This document shows positions 34,289 through 47,655 of a stretch of DNA of 64,000 nt, one piece after another (position 1 is the stretch's first letter; each line of letters opens with the position of its first letter). The DNA is from Sanguinoderma infundibulare. Taxonomy: Eukaryota > Basidiomycota > Agaricomycetes > Polyporales > Polyporaceae. The notes below the pieces were generated by a model that was not told where the DNA came from, did no database searches, and saw only the letters and a list, made by a program, of their open reading frames with translations. A program made the translations under genes and the position numbers. The DNA lies in the NCBI GenBank assembly GCA_032821775.1, contig JAVLRN010000002.1, positions 1,054,001 to 1,118,000 of the forward strand. The letters run 5' to 3'.

Positions 34289-36753
34289 ATGGTTCAAAGT
34301 GGAACTGCAGTGTCGACACCCCGTTGTGCGACTCCATACGAGTCCGCCACGGGTAGCATCCACGACGATGCCACCACTGTTGCGGATCCGCGTTCTGAGA
34401 CTGTCTCACTGACAGATCAGACGAACCTGCTACCACAGAGAAAGGTTATTGCGGTATTCTTCGGACTTTCACTCTGTACCCTTGTCTCCTGCCTCGACTC
34501 GACCATCGTCGCGACCGCTCTCCCGACAGTCTCGGCCGCGTTCAACGCTGGTTCCGTCGCCTCCTGGGTCCCTTCCGCCTACTTTCTCACCTCGACCGCA
34601 TTCCAACCGCTCTGTAAGTGTCGCGCCGTACCCGCACCCTCCCCTGCGAGTCTTCTCCCCCCGGCAAGTCCGGCCTCCAATCCCATGATAACCTCCTGAT
34701 ACACACCGTCCCCACGTGTATAACGTTTTTACTCAATGCTGACTGCGCTTTTCCATTCTTTCCGTTCTCGAGATGGGCGCTTCAGCGACATCTTCGGCCG
34801 AAAGGCAGCGATGTGCCTCGCAATGGGCACATTCATGGTCGGCTCGCTCGCCGCCGGCTTTTCGCGCACCATCATCGAGCTTATCGTCCTCCGGGGCCTC
34901 GCCGGTGCCGGTGGCGGCGGGATAGTGAGCATGGCGCAGATCGTGATCTCCGACGTGGTCACCCTCCGCGACCGGTAAGTGTTGAACCCAATGACCAATC
35001 CTTCATTCCCGATAGGATGTGTACGCCGACGCTGATCGATTCTTTCGCATCCAGTGGGAAGTACCAGGGTATTATTGGAGTCGTGGTGGCCTTCGGTTTC
35101 GCCGTCGGTCCGCTCTTGGGCGGCGTTCTTGCCGAGAAGGCAGGCTGGAGGTGGTGCTTCTGGATCACGCTCCCGATATCCCTCTGCGCAGTTGTATTCG
35201 TGCTGCTGGTGCTGCCGCTCAAGCCGGTGGAGGGGAACTTTGCGAAGAAGCTCGCGGTCGTCGACTACCTCGGCACGATGCTGACGCTTGCCGGCTGCAC
35301 GCTGGTTATCCTCCCGCTCATCTGGGTATGTCTTGGTGCCTGCTTTCGCTGTAGAAGCGTATTTAATCCTGCACTTGTAGGGAGGCGTTACATTCCCGTG
35401 GACTTCGCCGGTGGTCTTGGCGCTGTTTTGCTCCGGCGCGTTCGTTGCCGTTCTATTTTGCCTTTGGGAGTGGAAGGGGGCCCGACTTCCCATAATACCT
35501 AGTACGTCTGTACTTACTCTTCAAAGCAGCGCGTAAAGGCTGACATTAAGTGCAGTGTACATCTTCAAGCAGGTCACTGTCACCGGCGTGTATATTACCA
35601 TGTTCATTAAGTGAGTAGTCTCTTTTTCGCGAACACTTGGCAGTACACCTGATACAACGGTCGTGCACCAGCGGCATTGTATTCTACTCTTCCCTGTTCT
35701 ACATCCCGCAATATTTCCAAGTCGCACTGAGCTACTCGGCCGTTCGCTCAGGCGTCTTCCTTCTTCCCGTCCTTGTCAGCCAGACACTCGCCAGCTTCAT
35801 CTCGGTAGGAATCTTGAGCATGAGTTTCGAAAATGCAATGAGCTCACTCTAATTATCCAGGGACAACTGGTGAGCAGAACCGGGAGGTACCGAGTACGTC
35901 GCGTCCTATTGGCTATCCCGACCCGATTCATACATTCACGTTAACCTACGGCTTTTAAAAATTTAGACGAACATCTACTGCGGGTTCGCGATCTGGACGG
36001 TCGGATGCGGATGTCTTTCCACCGTTACCCCTTCCACTCCGAAAGGCCTTCTCGTCTTCTTCATGCTCCTCGCCGGGACTGGAGCAGGGGGAGTAAGTCC
36101 AGTCAAACGGACCCAAAACAGCGCGAAATGCTGACCCAAGTCCCTCCTCAGACGTTGCAAACTACGACTGTCGCTGCGCAAGCGAGTGTGTCCAGGCGAG
36201 ACATGTCGGTCGTCACGGCCGTTCGAAACGTAAGTGATTGATTGAACTACGTATACGCACGCACGCTCCCTTGTCTTAACCTCCCCACTTCCCAAAACAG
36301 TTTATCCGTCTCCTCGGCGGCACCTTCTCCCTCGCGATCGGCGCGACCATCATCAACAACTCCCTTCGTCACGCCATGACATCTCTTCACCTCGCGCCCT
36401 CCGTGATCTCCAAAATCGTTGACGACCCAACCATCCTCGGCGCGCACACGTCCGCGACTGACTCCAGCCTCGCGGACCTCGGCATTTCCCCCGACGTCGC
36501 AACACGGATTCTCAGCTCGTACATCAAGGGCTTCAGGACGGTGTTCATCCTGAACGCGAGCTTGAACGCGGTCGCGACCATCGCCGCGATCATCCTCATT
36601 CGTCACATCGAGCTGACGAGGGGCGATGAGGAAGTGCTGAAGAAAAAGGCAATTGAGGAGGCACTGGCATCTGAAAAGGCGAGCGTTGTCGAGGCCGCTG
36701 GAGCCGCGACGCCTCAAGAAAAGGACAAGACGTCTGGCGAGCACAACGTCTGA
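34289..36753 (+). CDS. MFS multidrug/toxin-type exporter, DHA2 (14-helix) family
   Basis: About ten exons run from ATG 34289 (MVQSGTAVSTPRCATPYES) to TGA 36751-36753. Hallmarks are LDSTIVATALPTVSAAF (motif D1 region), YGRFSDIFGRK (motif A), and GVVVAFGFAVGPLLGG (motif C of drug:H+ antiporters). Further helices include YIPQYFQVALSYSAVRSGVF and AGTGAGGTLQTTTVAAQASV, plus the extracellular loop before the last helix (FRTVFILNASLNAV). All splices I placed keep frame, for example FQPL|YGRFSD, TLRDR|GKYQG, FIN|GIVF, VRN|FIRLL. The protein is expected in the plasma membrane, exporting a small molecule against protons. It may serve a neighbouring pathway, but this is not shown. Confidence 0.9.
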
Positions 36754-39312
36754 CCGTCTGTTATCTCCATTTCCCCGCTCTGTGATTCTGGGATGCACTG
36801 TAGACTAGGCTGTTATAGACTTACGACCTAGGGCTTGATGCCCGACGATCTGCACGATATAGTAGACGATAGACGAGTTCGTTATGTTAACTACAACTTG
36901 TACAACAATGACTGTACAACAGCCAGCGTGCCATGTGTTGAATGCGTGATGGGTCCGTGTCAACCGCTTGGTAGTAGTTTCTGCAGTTGGATGAGAGAGT
37001 CCTTGTCCGTCGTCGCCGAACGCCTTGAGGGCGTTTCGCCCCTCGCGCGCAGGACGTGTAATGGAAAGCTTTTCGTTCGCGGCGCTCTCCTGCGACTTTG
37101 GTGCCACCTTGCGAAGTCGTTCGGACCTTCAACCAAATTGTCCTCGTCATCTGGAGCGACCACCGCGAGAATGCAGTTAGAGGTGAGCATGGACTGCGGC
37201 GTGCCAGCGACTAGGTGCGCACTGAATTCAAGATGTTACAGGACAGAACGAAGCAGTGAACGAACAAATGCACGAGCTGATGGGCTTGACTTGGTCCTCG
37301 AGGATCGAAAGTGATGCGAACAAAGCGGCAACGGAACGATGATACGGATCTGCGATTATCATTTGAGTACTCTGGTCATCCGAGGATTCAAAGATGGTAC
37401 GCACCTTCATGTGGCTCCTTGAACGACTCCATGACAAGTTTTACGCAACCCTCGCGCGCTTTCTCTCCGACATTGGTCCCTGCGCTGTGGATCATGCGAG
37501 CGAGCGCCAATACCAAACCGCACGCGGGAGCCGCAGGGCTGGGCTTCGGATACCCTCGGACGTCCTCCTTTTCAATGGATGTTGGAGGAGATAATGCTGA
37601 CGGGGACGCATTGCTAGACCAGAGGCGAGAAAGGTACGAGCATGCTGAGCTATAGATTTACGCGGATGATATTTCATCTAATGTCGGCTACGTAACGCAG
37701 TCGAGAGAGGATAGTACCTCGACGTGAGGTGTATCGCGCCTGATATCATTCGCACCTGCGTCGGAAGGCGGCTCTCCACGTGCGCATGCACGCCAAGTGC
37801 CTCGGAGGTTCCCTGAGGAGCGCATGGGGCGCGGAGACCCAGGGCCGACGGCCAGCGCGCCGGCATGATCTGCAGCAGACGGGCTCGAAGAGCACCCACC
37901 CACAGATTGCCGACGCCGAGCAATGTTATGTGTCATGTGGTTCGCTCACAGTGTTTAGCTCCCTCGAGCGGGCTTTCAGACGCACTGAAGTCAAACAGGT
38001 GGCGTCAGCGCTGCGTTGATCATACACAAGCACGATAAATTATGCACACATTCGGTAAAAGCTAAACAAGACGACTTTCGCTGCGCATGCGGTGTCCTTC
38101 ACAAAATCACCTGCCTTGAGCATCGCGGACCGGTCGACCAAGTGTTACTGGAGAAGTCGACCTGCTCCGTCCAGACGTTGAGGTTGGAAAGATAGTTGCC
38201 ACGAGACGTCTGGACCCGGGATAGATGTCGAGGCAATAGGGATGCTTTCTGGGCTCTTGGGGCACGCATTAGCGGGGCTAGTTACAATGATCAGACTACT
38301 CACATGTCGGAGAGCGTGCCTCGTCCCAACTAGCGCGCTCTTGTGCAACGCCTTCTTCGCGCGTGTGGAAGAGTCAAGCACCATATCCACAAGAAAAGCT
38401 ATGATGCGTAGAAGAAAAGGCCACGCGCGATTGGTGGGAAGTCCGAGCTGCAGTCCAGGCACGTAGCGTACAGTCCACAGCACCAGTTGAGGAGGACGAA
38501 CATGTTTGCCGCGGCGGTGGAACTGGAGACACATTTGTTGTAGGAGATGCACAGAATGGTGCATGGAAGCGACTCACCTCGAACGCTTTGGTGTTCGCCC
38601 AACTCCTTGCGCTATCCAACCCAGAACCTCCTCCACTACGCCAAACTTGCTTTAGTTCGGCTCGCCTTGTGGAATCCCGCACAGCTCGTCTCTCCTCACC
38701 AGAGCCATCTCCACGGTCCTTACAGTTTCTCGTGACTCCGCGTAGACATAGCGAGGGTAGGTGGAGGTGAGAACCTTGAAAACGTCCATGATCTGGGACA
38801 GACTGAGGTCTAGATGCCGATTTCACCTCGGTAACCCACAACAACAGTCCTATGGCTCGGGAACAAACGCACATCCATATTAAGAGAGCACCAAAGGTTC
38901 TTTTCTGAGGAACTGCATGCGGGCCTTTGTGCTAGTCGTGAAGGGCCTTGTCTGCGCGGTGAGCGCTGTGAGCATAGAGCCCGGACCAGTCGGAAGCCGA
39001 CGGGCGTCGGATCGTCATCGCCAGAGGCCTTGGAAGTAGAGCCGATCCAAGCTTTATCTCGACCTCCCCATGCGACGATGGGGGCTAGGACGAGGAGGAA
39101 GGTAAAGGTTGAGAGGATGTGCGATGGGGGTCAAAAGGCAGGAGGCCTGCCCAACCCTAGACTAGGAGCTCAAGTCATCTTCGGCACGGGGCGTACGCCG
39201 TACCGTCTCCTGTATCTCTACCACCACCTCCGCCACACCACTGATTCGCCAAGGCTTGAATCTGCCGTTGTATAGCAAAATCTAAACCGTTTCCTATAGC
39301 TTGCAGGTATTC
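36754..39312. other. No convincing gene between exporter and GGPP synthase
   Basis: About 2.5 kb with frames up to 166 codons on both strands (36835-37314 forward; 38145-38564 and 38374-38874 reverse). None shows a domain. A reverse stretch near 38400-38600 contains a hydrophobic segment (AAANMFVLLNWCCGLYAT), which could be a leftover membrane exon. The last 300 bases are the GGPP synthase upstream region. Confidence 0.35.
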
Positions 39313-40737
39313 ATGTCACCCTCGGGAACGTCGAAATCGTTGGATCTGCGGGGCATTTTAGCCACCTCTGCTGCGTGGTCGGAAAGCAATGACACGGTAT
39401 GTCATCCTCCTCATTGCATTAAATTCCTCCTGAGCAAGAGTAGGCTTTGTTAGAGCCATTCACACACATCTACTCCGTCCCTGGGAAGGAGATCCGAGGG
39501 CAACTGATAGACGCCTTCAACTTGTGGCTCAACGTCCCGGAGGACAAACTTGGAGTCATCACGAAGGTCGTGAGCATGCTGCACACCGCAAGCTTACTGT
39601 GAGTAACATGACATCTTCGGGTATCCTCCTGTTATAACCTAAGAATAGCGTAGACGACATTGAGGACGATGCACAACTGCGCAGGGGTGTTCCAGGTACG
39701 CCGCCTGCACATTGTTTTTCTCCGTATGTTGATACCTTGATAAGTTGCCCACAAGATATACGGCATCCCGCAAACAATAAATTCTGCGAATTACGTGTAC
39801 TTCTTGGCATACCAGGAGTTGTTCGCTCTACGTTCAGGGATCGGTGTGGACGCGCCGTCAGACGATCCTAGACGTCTCATCCCGTTTAAGGAGCTCGATC
39901 GAATTGTGACAGGTAGGCATCATCGTTGTGTCCTCAGTCCAGCACACTCACCCCATTGGCACGCAGCTGAACTCCTGTCGCTACACCGAGGGCAGGGTCT
40001 CGAGTTGCTTTGGCGCGATTCTCTGCAATGTCCGACAGAAGAAGAGTATATCTCTATGGTGAACAATAGTACGTCTCTTCTCCATGTCTCTATTTTCCGG
40101 TCTAATGTTTCTGTGAAGAGACTGGCGGATTGCTACGTGTCGCAATCAAGCTCATGATGGCTTGTTCAACGACGAATATCGACGTGTAGGTCCAGTTGGT
40201 AGCAACTCAATCGCAACTGACCAATGACCCAGTGACTACGTTGCCCTTGTCAACCTTATCGGCGTACACTTCCAGATCCGAGACGATTACATGAACCTCC
40301 AAAGCACACAAGTCCGTCTTGACCTTATTTCCCATCTGCGCTTACGCTGACGATATGACTAGTACACCGCCAACAAAGGCTTTGCTGAGGATTTGACAGA
40401 AGGAAAGTTCTCCTTCCCGGTCGTTCATGGCGTCCGCGCAGACACATCGAATCGTCAGATCCTGAGTGCGTCTCACCTCTATACCTTTCTCGGCACACAC
40501 TGACTGACTGACACTTGTGCTCCAGACGTGCTTCAAAAGCGGCCCACGACACCAACGCTCAAGAAGCACGTAATATCGTATCTGCGCGATCGCACCAAGT
40601 CGTTCGATTACACGCTCACAGTGATGGACGACATCGAAGCTCAGATCAGGGCTGAGATCGCACGACTGGGGGGTAACCTGAAGCTGGAGAAGATCGTTGA
40701 CCTACTGCACGTTGACCGACCCGGGCTATCATCCTAA
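39313..40737 (+). CDS. Geranylgeranyl diphosphate synthase (trans-prenyltransferase)
   Basis: A multi-exon gene from ATG 39313 ([19 protein letters not shown]) to TAA 40735-40737. After the first intron comes [20 protein letters not shown]. The first aspartate-rich motif is [15 protein letters not shown], and [14 protein letters not shown] follows. [19 protein letters not shown] and [13 protein letters not shown] are typical of fungal GGPP synthases. The second aspartate-rich motif is [12 protein letters not shown], with [20 protein letters not shown] downstream. Spliced frames join without a break. The enzyme condenses IPP with allylic diphosphates to C20 GGPP in the cytosol. It may be the housekeeping enzyme (prenylation, carotenoids) or a pathway-specific copy. 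The start could lie in an unseen upstream exon. Confidence 0.9.
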
Positions 40738-41930
40738 TATGTGCTCACGATCAATCATTTCAACCCGACTTTGCTTAGATACGTCCTGCTGCTAACTCCA
40801 ATATACATGCTACGGCCTCCCACCCACGCCGTCACGTTGAGGCTCCCTATTCTTACCCCAGCGCCGTGTATTGCGGCCATCGTACACGGTGCCCGTAGCT
40901 TGGGGAGCGATTGGTTGTCCTTGGGTACTTGATTTGTCGTATGGATGGCACTGCAAGCCATACTCGTACACTGGATAGGGCTTTTGTAAGGGTTTTACAA
41001 AACCATATCACCTACAGCGTACAAATGTATGCCATGCCCTCTTGTGAGCATCTATCCTACTTTCACGCGCGAAAACTGTGCACTCACACATCAATTATCA
41101 TCGTCGTTCTAGGAGGGGTAAAGACTGTGAAGGGCGGATCCCGCCCGTTTTGGCGGAAGATACCGCACCGTCCTGTGCCGTCAAGACGTCAGTCGGACCA
41201 ATGTACGGTCGAAGGGTCACGGGGAGGCGTACCGGGACGCATCGCGTCATCCTTCCGGCTTACGTCGACGGGGTTGACCCCGCCGCGGTAGGGGAGGATT
41301 GGAATGTTCATTGAGGAGATGGGGACGTCCGTCCTGCTGTGGCTTTATACCCTCGTGAAGTCCTTGACGAGGATGCAGCCTTTACTCCGTCGTGCGCTGT
41401 GGTACTGACCGTGGGCCGAGGGAACCCGCAGGACCAGTTGAGCCTGCAGTTGCCGCAGCTAAGCTCACGCACGGTCCTAAGCTTCGGAATCCACGCTGAT
41501 CCCCCGTGCTGCACGTCAGTCGCTGTCCAACGGTCTGCTGATGCTCCTCACTGCGGTAGCGAAGCGGCGGATAGGGGGCGATGTGCTGTTGTTCTCATAA
41601 ACGAGCGGCTCCGGTACGACGTGGAGGAGAGGAACTTGCGCTGCTGATGGGTGAAACCGAGGCCAGAACGCCGCCTGAGGACGGCGTCAAACCAAACACA
41701 GCCACACGAAGCTCGATCGCAGCCATCACCGCCGCTGCGGCCACGTACTGCAAGCCGGACGGGTCAGCTACAAATTAGGAAGGTGGGTGGCGCAGACGCT
41801 CATCATTTGTCGCGTGCTCATGCCAGTCCCCTGGTCACCCCGAAGTAGGCTCAATCCAGCATTCGGGTTCAGACTCCGCCCAAGGTGTCGACCCATAGTA
41901 CGGCTGGTCGAACTACCCGGCAAAAGTTTA
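40738..41930. other. No convincing gene
   Basis: Short frames only. A perfect short palindrome-like element (GGGCGGATCCCGCCC) lies near 41133. The right end leads into the helicase fragment, but no further helicase N-terminal sequence could be found here. Confidence 0.4.
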
Positions 41931-42700
<770 letters not shown>

Positions 42701-43274
42701 ACATTTAGCATCAACCGTGTCCTTGTGCACACTAAATCAGTGCATGCTTAACATGCATTGGTTAGGGGACCGTCAAGGATAGAGATCCGTTCAAGCGCAA
42801 GATATTGCCAATGCTGACATGGAAGTACGGGCGCGTCGCACGTCACACAAAAACAAGTCTGTTTGAATATTGTATATTTTTAGGAGCATAGAACAGGTGC
42901 AACAGCGAGTCTCTGCCCATTCAAGGGAGGGCGCGGGGTAAAACCTAGCCTTCCTTGGGTCGTCGTAGATAACGTACGTCCGCCCTGCCTTTGTGGCTGG
43001 AAGTGCAGGAGTGTCGCTGCCGGTTGCCCCAGCAGCGACCGAAACTCCCCCCGGGACTTGAGTCCCACCAACGCCCGAGACTCGCTGCGCGTGCCTGTCC
43101 CGTAAGTAAAGGAACTGCGGCCATGGGCCACTGTGAACGTGATACACAACAAATGAAGCGACGAGCCGCACATGCACGCCACAACACAGCACACGCAACC
43201 ACGAACAGGGAGATGACCATGAACCACACGCAACGTAATCAGAGGCCATGTCTTGATCGACCGGTAGGGGAGTG

Positions 43275-44370
43275 AGCCTCCGATGTGAGCTTGAATGACC
43301 GTTTGGGTCTACCGCGTTGGCGGCCTTGAGTTGCCTAGGATCGTCCCAGAGTAAGTCGCGAGGGTCATCAGCAAATAGGAGATCATCGGAGACATCGGCG
43401 CAGTGCTGGAGACCAAGCGTCGCAGAGATCAGACATAGACGAGCACTGAACCACGCAGCCACACCAAAGATAAAGGCGAAGGAAACCACCGCGGGGATCC
43501 TGCTCGGCTGGTTGGACGACCGTTTGGGTCAACCGCGTTGGCGGCGTCGAGTTGCCTGAGGTCTGCCTAGGGGACGCGAGTAGAGCCGCTAGCACCGAGG
43601 ATAGTGTTCGCCACAGTTGTAGAGGGTAAATGTTGCAGAGGTCAGAGACAAACGACAGCCACAGGACGAACGAAGCGGAAGACGAGCGAGCACTCAGCCG
43701 CCGAGCCGCCGCCAAAGACAGATACGAAGCTGACCACCGCGAGAACTATTGATCGACCTTGAGAGCAAGCTTGAGTGACCGTTTGGGTCGACCGCGTTGG
43801 CGGCGTCCAGTCGAGTTGCCCAAGGTGTCGCCTGGAGGACGAACCAGAGCCGCCAGTCAATAGAAGATTCTTACCGGGGTCGCCAGCAACCAGCATACCG
43901 ACAAAGTCGGAGTGGACACAAGCGTCGAAGAGGTCGCCACAGTCGTTCAGTCCAAACGTTCCAGAGGAATGGCCAGAGCACGTACGAAGCCGAAGAGGAC
44001 AAGCCAGTAGTCAATCACCGAGGCTCGACCGAAGAGAAAGAGGAAGGAAACGACCGGCGAATCTTGCTCGGCTCTGAGTGGAGGCTTGAAGGACCGTTTG
44101 GGTCTGCCGTGTTCGCGGTGTCGAGTCGCCTGAGGTGTGCCTAGGGGACGCCACGACAGTCGCCAGGACCAGTAGGACAACGTCAAAGGAGTCGCGCAAG
44201 TCATCGGTCTTGACGATGTCGGATACGTCGCCACAGTTGTTGAGAGGAAGCATGATGACAGATGAAGAAGAGGGCAGGAGGACGTAGTAAGCGGCTGACA
44301 AGCGAGTCCTCAACAACCAAACTACCGTGGCCGCCAAAGACGATGACGAAGCCAACCAGAGCGCAGAGCG
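43275..44370 (-). repeat. Four-copy degenerate tandem repeat, units of about 230-315 bp
   Basis: The plus-strand core GACCGTTTGGGTC, then CCGCGTTGGCGG and GAGTTGCC, recurs at about 43292, 43518, 43777 and 44092. Each core is followed by a region ending AAAGACGATGACGAAGCC or similar (near 43470, 43715, 44025, 44340). On the reverse strand three units keep a protein-like frame (SGNSTPPTRLTQTVVQ, SGDSTPRTRQTQTVLQ, WTPPTRSTQTVTQ), each near a hydrophobic segment. Stops and frame changes separate the units. It may be a decayed repetitive gene or a minisatellite-like array. Upstream on that strand (44390-44823) a further frame is unrecognised. Confidence 0.65.
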
Positions 44371-44924
44371 CAGATCGGGGTCCTAGATGTCAGCCACCAC
44401 AGTGAGAGTATCTTGAGATCGAGCGAGACACATACAGGCGGTGAGTGACGAGGTCCACCCCAAGTCTTCCAGTGTTTGGTGGTTGTGGCTGGTCGTGCCT
44501 TCGAGAGGTGGCGAGCTTGACTGCCGATGTTGAAGTTGAAGGATGATGAGCGAGGAGGCGAGCATTGAGTGGCGGAACCGGGGACCTGTGAAGGGGAAGA
44601 GGGTAAGATGCATTGGCGGTTTGAACAGACGGTTGCAGTTTAAGTAGGTTAGAGGGAGAGGCGCACAGGTCAGCCGCGCTCGAAATTCCGCGGGACGCGG
44701 CGGACAATGATCATCCCAAAAAGGAATGTCACTTACTATTCTCGGTCCAGCCGCGGACCGGATCGCTCGGATCGCTGCTCGCCGCCAAACCGCCACAAAG
44801 GGGGTCGACGCTGACGTCGTCATTGCGGCTGCGTGTCAATGAGTCCGGAACGAGATGAGAAGGGGAGATACAGCGTGCTCACTCTGCGACCGCCGGCGGA
44901 ACAGCGCTCATCCACACCAAAGCT

Positions 44925-45262
44925 CATCGTGAGCACCGGGAACGGGGTGTCCTGCTTGACGAGGAAGCTGACAAGGTCCGTGATGGACTGGAAGAAGTCG
45001 TTCGGGTCTGAGCCCCCGGCGGAAATGAACTGCACGGGCAAGTTCGTCGCGAGCCCGGACGATGGTGTATTGGATGTCGAGGCTCTGCAATTAGAGGAAA
45101 TTGTTAGTTTTCGCATCGCGAGAGTTAGTCGTACAGAGAAGAACATACGGCTCCTAGGTTCCAGGTCTTGGTCGTCGGTCCTCCATCTACGCTCTCGGCG
45201 CTGAATGTTCCGTTTCGCATGTCTCATCTTGTGAGTTGCAGGAAGGGCTGTACAACACGGCG
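44925..45262 (-). pseudogene. Sedolisin (S53 peptidase, tripeptidyl-peptidase type) fragment
   Basis: Reverse exons read NGTFSAESVDGG, an intron (GTATGT to TTGCAG), SLDIQYTI, then after a one-base frame slip GLATNLPVQFISAGGSDPND, FFQSITDLVSFLVKQ and PVLTMSFGVDE. This order matches the middle of fungal sedolisins, just before the conserved SGDxG catalytic region. The catalytic Ser segment, the prodomain start and the calcium-binding C-terminus are absent. After GVDE the sequence turns into unrelated DNA and runs toward the tandem-repeat block. It is a non-functional fragment with introns retained. Confidence 0.72.
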
Positions 45263-45524
45263 TGAGTCAGATCGAGAGCTTGAGAGGAACGGCGGGGGAA
45301 GAAGGTGTGTGTTCTATTCTAGAGCGGTGTCTGGAGGCCCCATCAACCATGCCACGTGAGTTTGCTGATCGGAGTGGGCGCTTGGTAGCTGACCCGTCCG
45401 GCTTGCAGAAGCCACGTCGTGCACTCCATCTCCGTCAGGCTGTTAATACACAGATTCAAGGTGAGTCCTTTACGCTGCTGCCACTGTGAGCGTGCTATGG
45501 CACTCATAGGAATTGTAGTATAGC

Positions 45525-47192
45525 ATGCGGCCTACTAACCTTCAAGGCGACTTTCTCTGTCATGATATCGTCGAAGTCATATTTGGCCATTTCTCCCCCG
45601 ATCCCTTCATATCGCCGTGCAAATTCCAGGGATACTCTGGAGAAACAATCGAAGAGCACGAAAGGCGGAAAACGCTCGCGTCGGCCGCACGGGTGTCCAA
45701 ATTCATCTCCGAGATCGCGCTCGCCGTGCTCTGGTATCAGCTCGATGAGTTCGACCATCTCTTCAGGATCTTGCCACAGTATAGCCCCAGTGCGTATAAA
45801 GTAAGTATCCCTGTTCACAAATGAAACAGATGATGTCCTCGTGCTAATGGATTATTGTAAATATAGCTACTCGATGTGGAGCCAAGTGCGGCGGATTGGG
45901 CAAGACTGGAGACCTACGCGGCACGCGTGCGACAGATACATTGCATCGACCCCACGGAATATGAGCCGAAGTTCTTGGACATCCTCCTCAATCGCTATGG
46001 CCGTAACGTCAGCCGCCTCTTCCCCCACCTTACAGCGTTAGGAATTTTCAAAGTCATGCTAACGGAGGACGGCACGGCATTCTCCAAAACCCCTCTCCTC
46101 ACCCCCACGTTGCAGCATCTAGTCCTGGACATCGCTTACCCCCCGCAGCGAGTCTTGACTAGCGCGTTAGCATATGTCGTCAAGGGTGCGCCGTCCCTGT
46201 CAAGCCTGAAGATCGAATACAGTGAATTCGAAATTGAAGAGCGTAACCGTGTCGTCGACTGGGAAATGGGGCCGCTGAGCTGCCTCCGTGAACTCGACAT
46301 CACGGCGCCGCTAAATATGAGCGCTTCCGCGCTTGCAACCATCGCGCGTGCTTGCCCACATCTCCAAGCACTCTCTGTCCGCATCGCTGGCAATTGCTCG
46401 GGTCTTGTAGGATGCTTCCAGTCCCTGACCCACATCCAGATAGGTGGCGCCGCATCCGCCCTCCAATCGTTCTTCGCCGCGACGTCTCCTCCACTCCTTC
46501 AACATCTCGAGATCACCACCATCATGTCGCACCCGCACGCTGCGGTCCTCGCAGAATGCATCCACTCCATACTCTCCCATGTCCCGAAAACGCTTTCCGT
46601 ATTCGCCCTGGACTCTTGGATGTCGGAGCCAACCGAGCCCAACAACACATCCGTGCTCCAACTGGTTCAACCCGCGCTCGAACTGCGCGCCCTCACCCGT
46701 TTCACGTGCGATCTCGATCCCCTCCCCTCCCTCAGCGACGACGACCTCCTACAGATGCTCAGTGCCTGGACGTCGTTGACCGACCTCTACATTGCGAACG
46801 GTCATAACGATGACCCTCGGCGTTTCGGGGTACCGCAACCGACCGCGCGTGTCCTACCCGCGGTTGTCACGCACTGCCCCAACCTCCGCGACCTAATCCT
46901 TCCGAGGGTCGATTTGGCGACTGCATCTACGGGAGACGAAACGCTACCTGTGCAAGCCCCCGATGGGCATCCGCTGCGGACACTTAGCGTGTATTGGGAG
47001 TGCGAGGACAAGGAGATGTGCGGGCGCGCGGCCGCGATGATCGACAGGCTATTCCCGTCGTTGGATGTTTCGGAGGTAGTACACCCCGGGCGGATAATAT
47101 CGAGCGAACAGACGAGTACCGGGTGGGACACTGTTATGCAGATGGTGGGTAAGTTACAAGCTGATCGCGCGAAGGCTGATAGTATTAGCTAG
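45525..47192 (+). CDS. F-box/LRR-like protein, type A
   Basis: Two exons (45525-45800 and 45867-47192) give 533 residues. The start is MRPTNLQGDFLCHDIVEVIF. An F-box-like helix bundle lies at about residues 9-75 (DIVEVIFGHFSPD, then LASAARVSKFISEIALAVLW). Irregular leucine-rich repeats fill the rest, e.g. LQHLVLDIAYP, LSCLRELDITAPL, LQALSVRIAGN, LRDLILPRVDLA. The protein probably links a target to an SCF ubiquitin ligase through Skp1. The end is Lys/Asp-rich without a signal. It is intact, and divergent from the other F-box genes downstream, except for the remnant at 52.2 kb, which matches its C-terminal half. The ligand is unknown. Confidence 0.8.
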
Positions 47193-47655
47193 CCTATTAC
47201 ATCAATCTGAATCGAGACGTTACCGAGTTTCGCGATGTTCGATGGTGCATTCGCAATGAAGTAGATGCGGAACACGGTGACGGAGAAGCATTGTTCCACC
47301 GCTTTCCCCCAGAACACACATGTGGTACGTGCTACGATTTTGGTCTATGAATTGTGCAGTTTTGTTACCTCCCAGAATTTTGAACCGCTTGTTGCGCTCA
47401 CGGTATGTTTCAATTATTATTCTTTTATCTGTTGCCGCCACACGGTGGCGCGGCAAGACACCAATGGTCCAGCGCTTTGTCCCTCATTTTTGTGTATATA
47501 CAGGTATGGGCACAGCTTCGGTCTCCTGCTCTCCCTCTCACCACAACCACAACCACCACACGCCACTTTGCATATTCAAGGTGAGTCTCACTCCCCCTAC
47601 GAGCCGTTACTGACCAGCCTGAGCTAACGTATCCCTCACCAGGTATCGAGTATCG
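47193..47655. other. Intergenic
   Basis: No gene was seen. The right part contains C/T-rich tracts before the start codon and is the probable promoter of the next F-box gene. Confidence 0.4.

Noticed and set aside
38145..38874. Reverse frames near 38.1-38.9 kb as a terpene synthase beside the GGPP synthase
   Set aside because: No DDxxD or NSE motif could be read in any frame, and exons did not join.
41120..41150. Palindrome GGGCGGATCCCGCCC as an operator
   Set aside because: Short palindromes are expected by chance in GC-rich DNA, and no gene start is close by.
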